From NCBI RefSeq assembly GCF_034057115.1, contig NZ_CP139195.1:3658001-3722000 (forward strand): a DNA stretch of 64,000 bases, given 5' to 3'. Every line of letters starts with the position of its first letter. Positions within the stretch are counted from its first letter, which is position 1. Both the position numbers and the translations under genes were made by a program. This DNA is from Pseudomonas sp. AN-1. GTDB taxonomy: Bacteria > Pseudomonadota > Gammaproteobacteria > Pseudomonadales > Pseudomonadaceae. Shown here piece after piece: positions 61,660 through 64,000 of the stretch. Below the pieces are notes generated by a model. That model was not told the DNA's origin. It saw only the letters and a program-made list of their open reading frames with translations, and did no database searches.

Positions 61660-64000
61660 ATGCTGACTTCCGCCGACATGCCCGCAGTCGCGCTCGCCCA
61701 TGGCACCCTCCGCATCCTGCGCGGGATCCTGTGCGGCCTGCTGCTGCTCGGTCTGGCCGTCGCTGCCTGGGCCGGCACCACCCCGTCGGCGGGCAGCCTG
61801 ATCAGCAACCAGGCGCAGGCCGAATACCGGCAGACGGACGGCAGCCTGGTGCGCCTGCGCTCCAACACCGTGGAGACCGAGGTGGCGGCGGTGGAGAGCA
61901 TCGCCCTGCTGCCCGACCTGGCGGTACGGAGTTCTGCCGGTGCGAGCGTCGCGCTCGCCCACACCCTGATCAACACGGGCAACGTCGCCACGACGCTGAC
62001 CCTGCAGTTCGCCAACCGCAGTGGCGACGGTTTCGACCTCAACGAGCTGGCACTGACCCAGGACCTCAACGGCAATGGCCTGGCCGACGCCGGCGAGCCG
62101 TCGCTGCCGCCGGGCAGCAGCCTGACGCTGGCCGCGGGCCAGCGCCTCTACCTGCTCCTCACCGCCCGCGTGCCCGCCGCGCTCGCCTACGGTCGCCAGG
62201 CGCTCCTGCAGCTGTCGGCGCATGGCGCGGCCGGGGCTTCGGCCCAGGTCGACGACAGCGTCACCATCGACTCCACGGTCGCCCCGCGCCTGGACAAGGA
62301 AGTCACCCCGCAGACCGCGATCCCCGGCGCGACGCTGCGTTATCGCCTGGCGCTGAACAGCGGCGACGGCTGGCGGCCGAAGCCGGTGCTGGTGGATGGC
62401 GCCCTGCAGGAGCTGCTGCTGATCCGCGATCCGCTGCCGACCAACACCGAGTTCGTGGCCTTCGTGGCCGGCGGCGGCGCCCAGGCGCTGTACCACCTGG
62501 CCGGCATGCCGCGCGACGAGTACCAGAGCCAGGCGCCGGCCGAGCGCGGGCGCATCGACGCCATCGCCTTCGGCTTCCCCGCTCCGGCGGCGCTGAGCCA
62601 GGCCGAACTGGAGTTCGACCTGCGCCTGGGCGCCGCGGCCAGCGGGACCGTCGTCAACACGGCGACGGTGGAAGGCCTGGTCGGCGCGCAGGAGCAGCGC
62701 GTCGAGTCGAACCCGGCCCGGGTCAGCCTGCCGGTCCTGCCCGGCGTCCTGGATTACCGCGACCCGCGCCTGGTCGACAAGGTCACCCTGAGCAGCAGCG
62801 GCCTGCCGCTCAACCTGCGCGCCGAGGTTGCCGCCTGCAACCTCGGCGCCGCCAGCATCGAGAGCTGGCCGCTGAACCTCAGCACGGCGCTGTCCGGCGA
62901 CCTGGAAACCCTGACGATCACCGAGACCGGCCCCAATACCGGCATCTTCGTGCTGACCAGCGTACCGACCGCGCCCTGGCCGCAGAATCGCCAGGTCAGC
63001 AGCGACGGCACCGTGCAGGTCGCCTCCAGCGACACGGTGACCGCCACCCTGAGCTGCGCCGGGCAGACGCTGGTGGCGGCCGTGCTGATCGACCCGGCCG
63101 GCGTGGTGTTCGACTCGCAGAGCGGCGCGCCGCTGGCCGGGGCCACGGTGCGCCTGATCGAGATCGGCGCGGCCGGCGAGCGGCCGGCCACGGTGTTCGA
63201 CTTCAATGCCCAGCCGGCGCCGAGCAGCGTGGTGACCGGCCCCGACGGCCGCTACGAGTTCCCCCTGGTGGCGGCCGGCGACTACCGGCTGGAAGTCACC
63301 CCGCCCAACGGCTACCGCTTCCCCTCGCAGGTGCCGGCGGCGCAGCAGCCGGCGGGCCGGCGCATCGGCGACGGCTCGTTCGGCGGGCGCTTCCGCGTCG
63401 ATGCCGCGGTGCTCCTCGACGTTCCCCTCGACCCCGGCACGCTGTCCGGCCTGGCCCTGCAGAAGCAGGGGGCACGCAACAGCGTCGAGATCGGCGAGAC
63501 GCTGCGCTACACCCTGCGCCTGAGCAACAACACCGGCCGGGTGCTGGACGACCTGATCATCGAGGATCGCCTGCCGGCGGGCTTCACCTATCTGCCCGGC
63601 AGTACCCGCCAGGACCGCGAGCTGACGGTCGATCCGGCGCGCCTGCCGGGGCGCCGCCTGGTGTTCCGGGTCGGCAGCCTGGCCAGCGGCAGGAGCCTGC
63701 AGCTGGACTACACGGTCCGCGTCGGCAGCGGCGCCACCGCCGGCGACGGCATCAACCAGGCCCAGGCGCACAGCGGCGACGTTTCCTCCAACCTGGCGCG
63801 CTTTGCCGTGCAGATCGAGAAGGGCGTGTTCGCCGACGACGCCTTCATCCTCGGCAAGGTGTACGCCGACTGCGACCGCAACCGGGTGCAGGATCCCGGC
63901 GAGCCGGGGATCCCCGGCGTGCGCCTGTACCTCGACGACGGCAGCTTCGTGATCACCGACAGCGAGGGCAAGTACAGCTTCTACGGCGTGTCGCCGCGGA
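61660..64000 (+). CDS. Very large exported DUF11 / SdrD-B-like repeat protein (partial, runs off the window)
   Basis: At least 780 residues without a stop. The signal segment is ILRGILCGLLLLGLAVAAWA. The mature start SAGSLISNQAQAEYRQTDGS resembles that of the preceding protein. It contains a DUF11-like repeat at about 220-340, a carboxypeptidase-regulatory/Cna-B-like domain (about 490-560; FDSQSGAPLAGATVRLIE, GPDGRYEFPLVAAGDYRLEV) and another DUF11 domain (about 610-720; IGETLRYTLRLSNNTGRVLDDL). The visible part ends in an SdrD-B-like domain (KVYADCDRNRVQDPGEPGIP). ATG 61678 is an alternative start, and neither start has a clear ribosome site. The missing C-terminus should show how it is anchored. 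Confidence 0.82.
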   Translation, partial: MLTSADMPAVALAHGTLRILRGILCGLLLLGLAVAAWAGTTPSAGSLISNQAQAEYRQTDGSLVRLRSNTVETEVAAVESIALLPDLAVRSSAGASVALAHTLINTGNVATTLTLQFANRSGDGFDLNELALTQDLNGNGLADAGEPSLPPGSSLTLAAGQRLYLLLTARVPAALAYGRQALLQLSAHGAAGASAQVDDSVTIDSTVAPRLDKEVTPQTAIPGATLRYRLALNSGDGWRPKPVLVDGALQELLLIRDPLPTNTEFVAFVAGGGAQALYHLAGMPRDEYQSQAPAERGRIDAIAFGFPAPAALSQAELEFDLRLGAAASGTVVNTATVEGLVGAQEQRVESNPARVSLPVLPGVLDYRDPRLVDKVTLSSSGLPLNLRAEVAACNLGAASIESWPLNLSTALSGDLETLTITETGPNTGIFVLTSVPTAPWPQNRQVSSDGTVQVASSDTVTATLSCAGQTLVAAVLIDPAGVVFDSQSGAPLAGATVRLIEIGAAGERPATVFDFNAQPAPSSVVTGPDGRYEFPLVAAGDYRLEVTPPNGYRFPSQVPAAQQPAGRRIGDGSFGGRFRVDAAVLLDVPLDPGTLSGLALQKQGARNSVEIGETLRYTLRLSNNTGRVLDDLIIEDRLPAGFTYLPGSTRQDRELTVDPARLPGRRLVFRVGSLASGRSLQLDYTVRVGSGATAGDGINQAQAHSGDVSSNLARFAVQIEKGVFADDAFILGKVYADCDRNRVQDPGEPGIPGVRLYLDDGSFVITDSEGKYSFYGVSPR

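Noticed and set aside
61387..63771. 794-residue minus-strand frame
   Set aside because: It is antisense to the large DUF11 gene, whose plus-strand reading has a signal peptide and recognisable repeats; the plus frame simply has no stop inside the window.

Overview
The window is about 64 kb of very G+C-rich chromosome from a gammaproteobacterium, almost certainly a Pseudomonas or a close relative. The evidence is housekeeping gene order: yggX-mutY-asmA-panZ-like-hisBH-hisA-hisF-ctpA-envC-like-gpmI-rhodanese-grxC-secB-trmL at the left, and orphan secretion ATPase-CYTH/CHAD-DUF47-pit-argE-argA at the right. As far as I remember, both blocks follow the P. aeruginosa order. I see no prophage, no CRISPR array and no intact insertion sequence.

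Left block (1-14.9 kb). A DUF3617 exported protein and two identical tRNA-Phe genes come first. They are followed by the mutY-yggX unit, asmA and a PanZ-like acetyl-CoA sensor on the minus strand. The histidine genes hisB-hisH-(DUF2164)-hisA-hisF lie on the plus strand, with a palindromic repeat between hisA and hisF. The envelope pair ctpA/envC-like and gpmI are on the minus strand, and rhodanese-grxC-secB are on the plus strand.

MSHA block (15.0-33.6 kb). A full mannose-sensitive-haemagglutinin type IV pilus cluster runs on the plus strand: mshI, I2, J, K, L, M, N, E, G, F, B, three tandem major pilins (mshA1-A3), C, D, O, P, Q. Most genes overlap by a few bases. The pilin segment is different: it has a terminator and a hairpin between copies, and 101 nt identical between copies 2 and 3. 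A 90-91 bp repeat sits at the start of mshO, and the mshQ tip-type protein gene carries three poly-G tracts.

Aromatic catabolism block (33.9-49.8 kb). A Bcr/CflA efflux gene is followed by a tripartite TRAP transporter (minus strand) and a divergent OprD-type porin. Next come the AraC-type regulator hpaA and, divergent from it, the homoprotocatechuate meta-cleavage operon hpaG1-G2-E-D-F-H-I. A succinate-semialdehyde dehydrogenase, the MarR-type repressor hpaR and a GlcG/HbpS-family gene end the block. Five near-identical TTAACATGTTAA palindromes lie in the two divergent control regions. They tie TRAP transporter, porin and catabolic operon into one predicted HpaR regulon for uptake of 4-hydroxyphenylacetate or homoprotocatechuate and conversion to pyruvate and succinate. 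The hydroxylase hpaBC is not in the window.

Right block (49.8-64 kb). An orphan GspE/PilB-like ATPase and a CYTH-CHAD protein are on the minus strand. DUF47-pit phosphate uptake, argE and argA follow on the plus strand. The window ends in a set of three exported DUF11-type repeat proteins, the last running off the end. This is the least understood gene set here.
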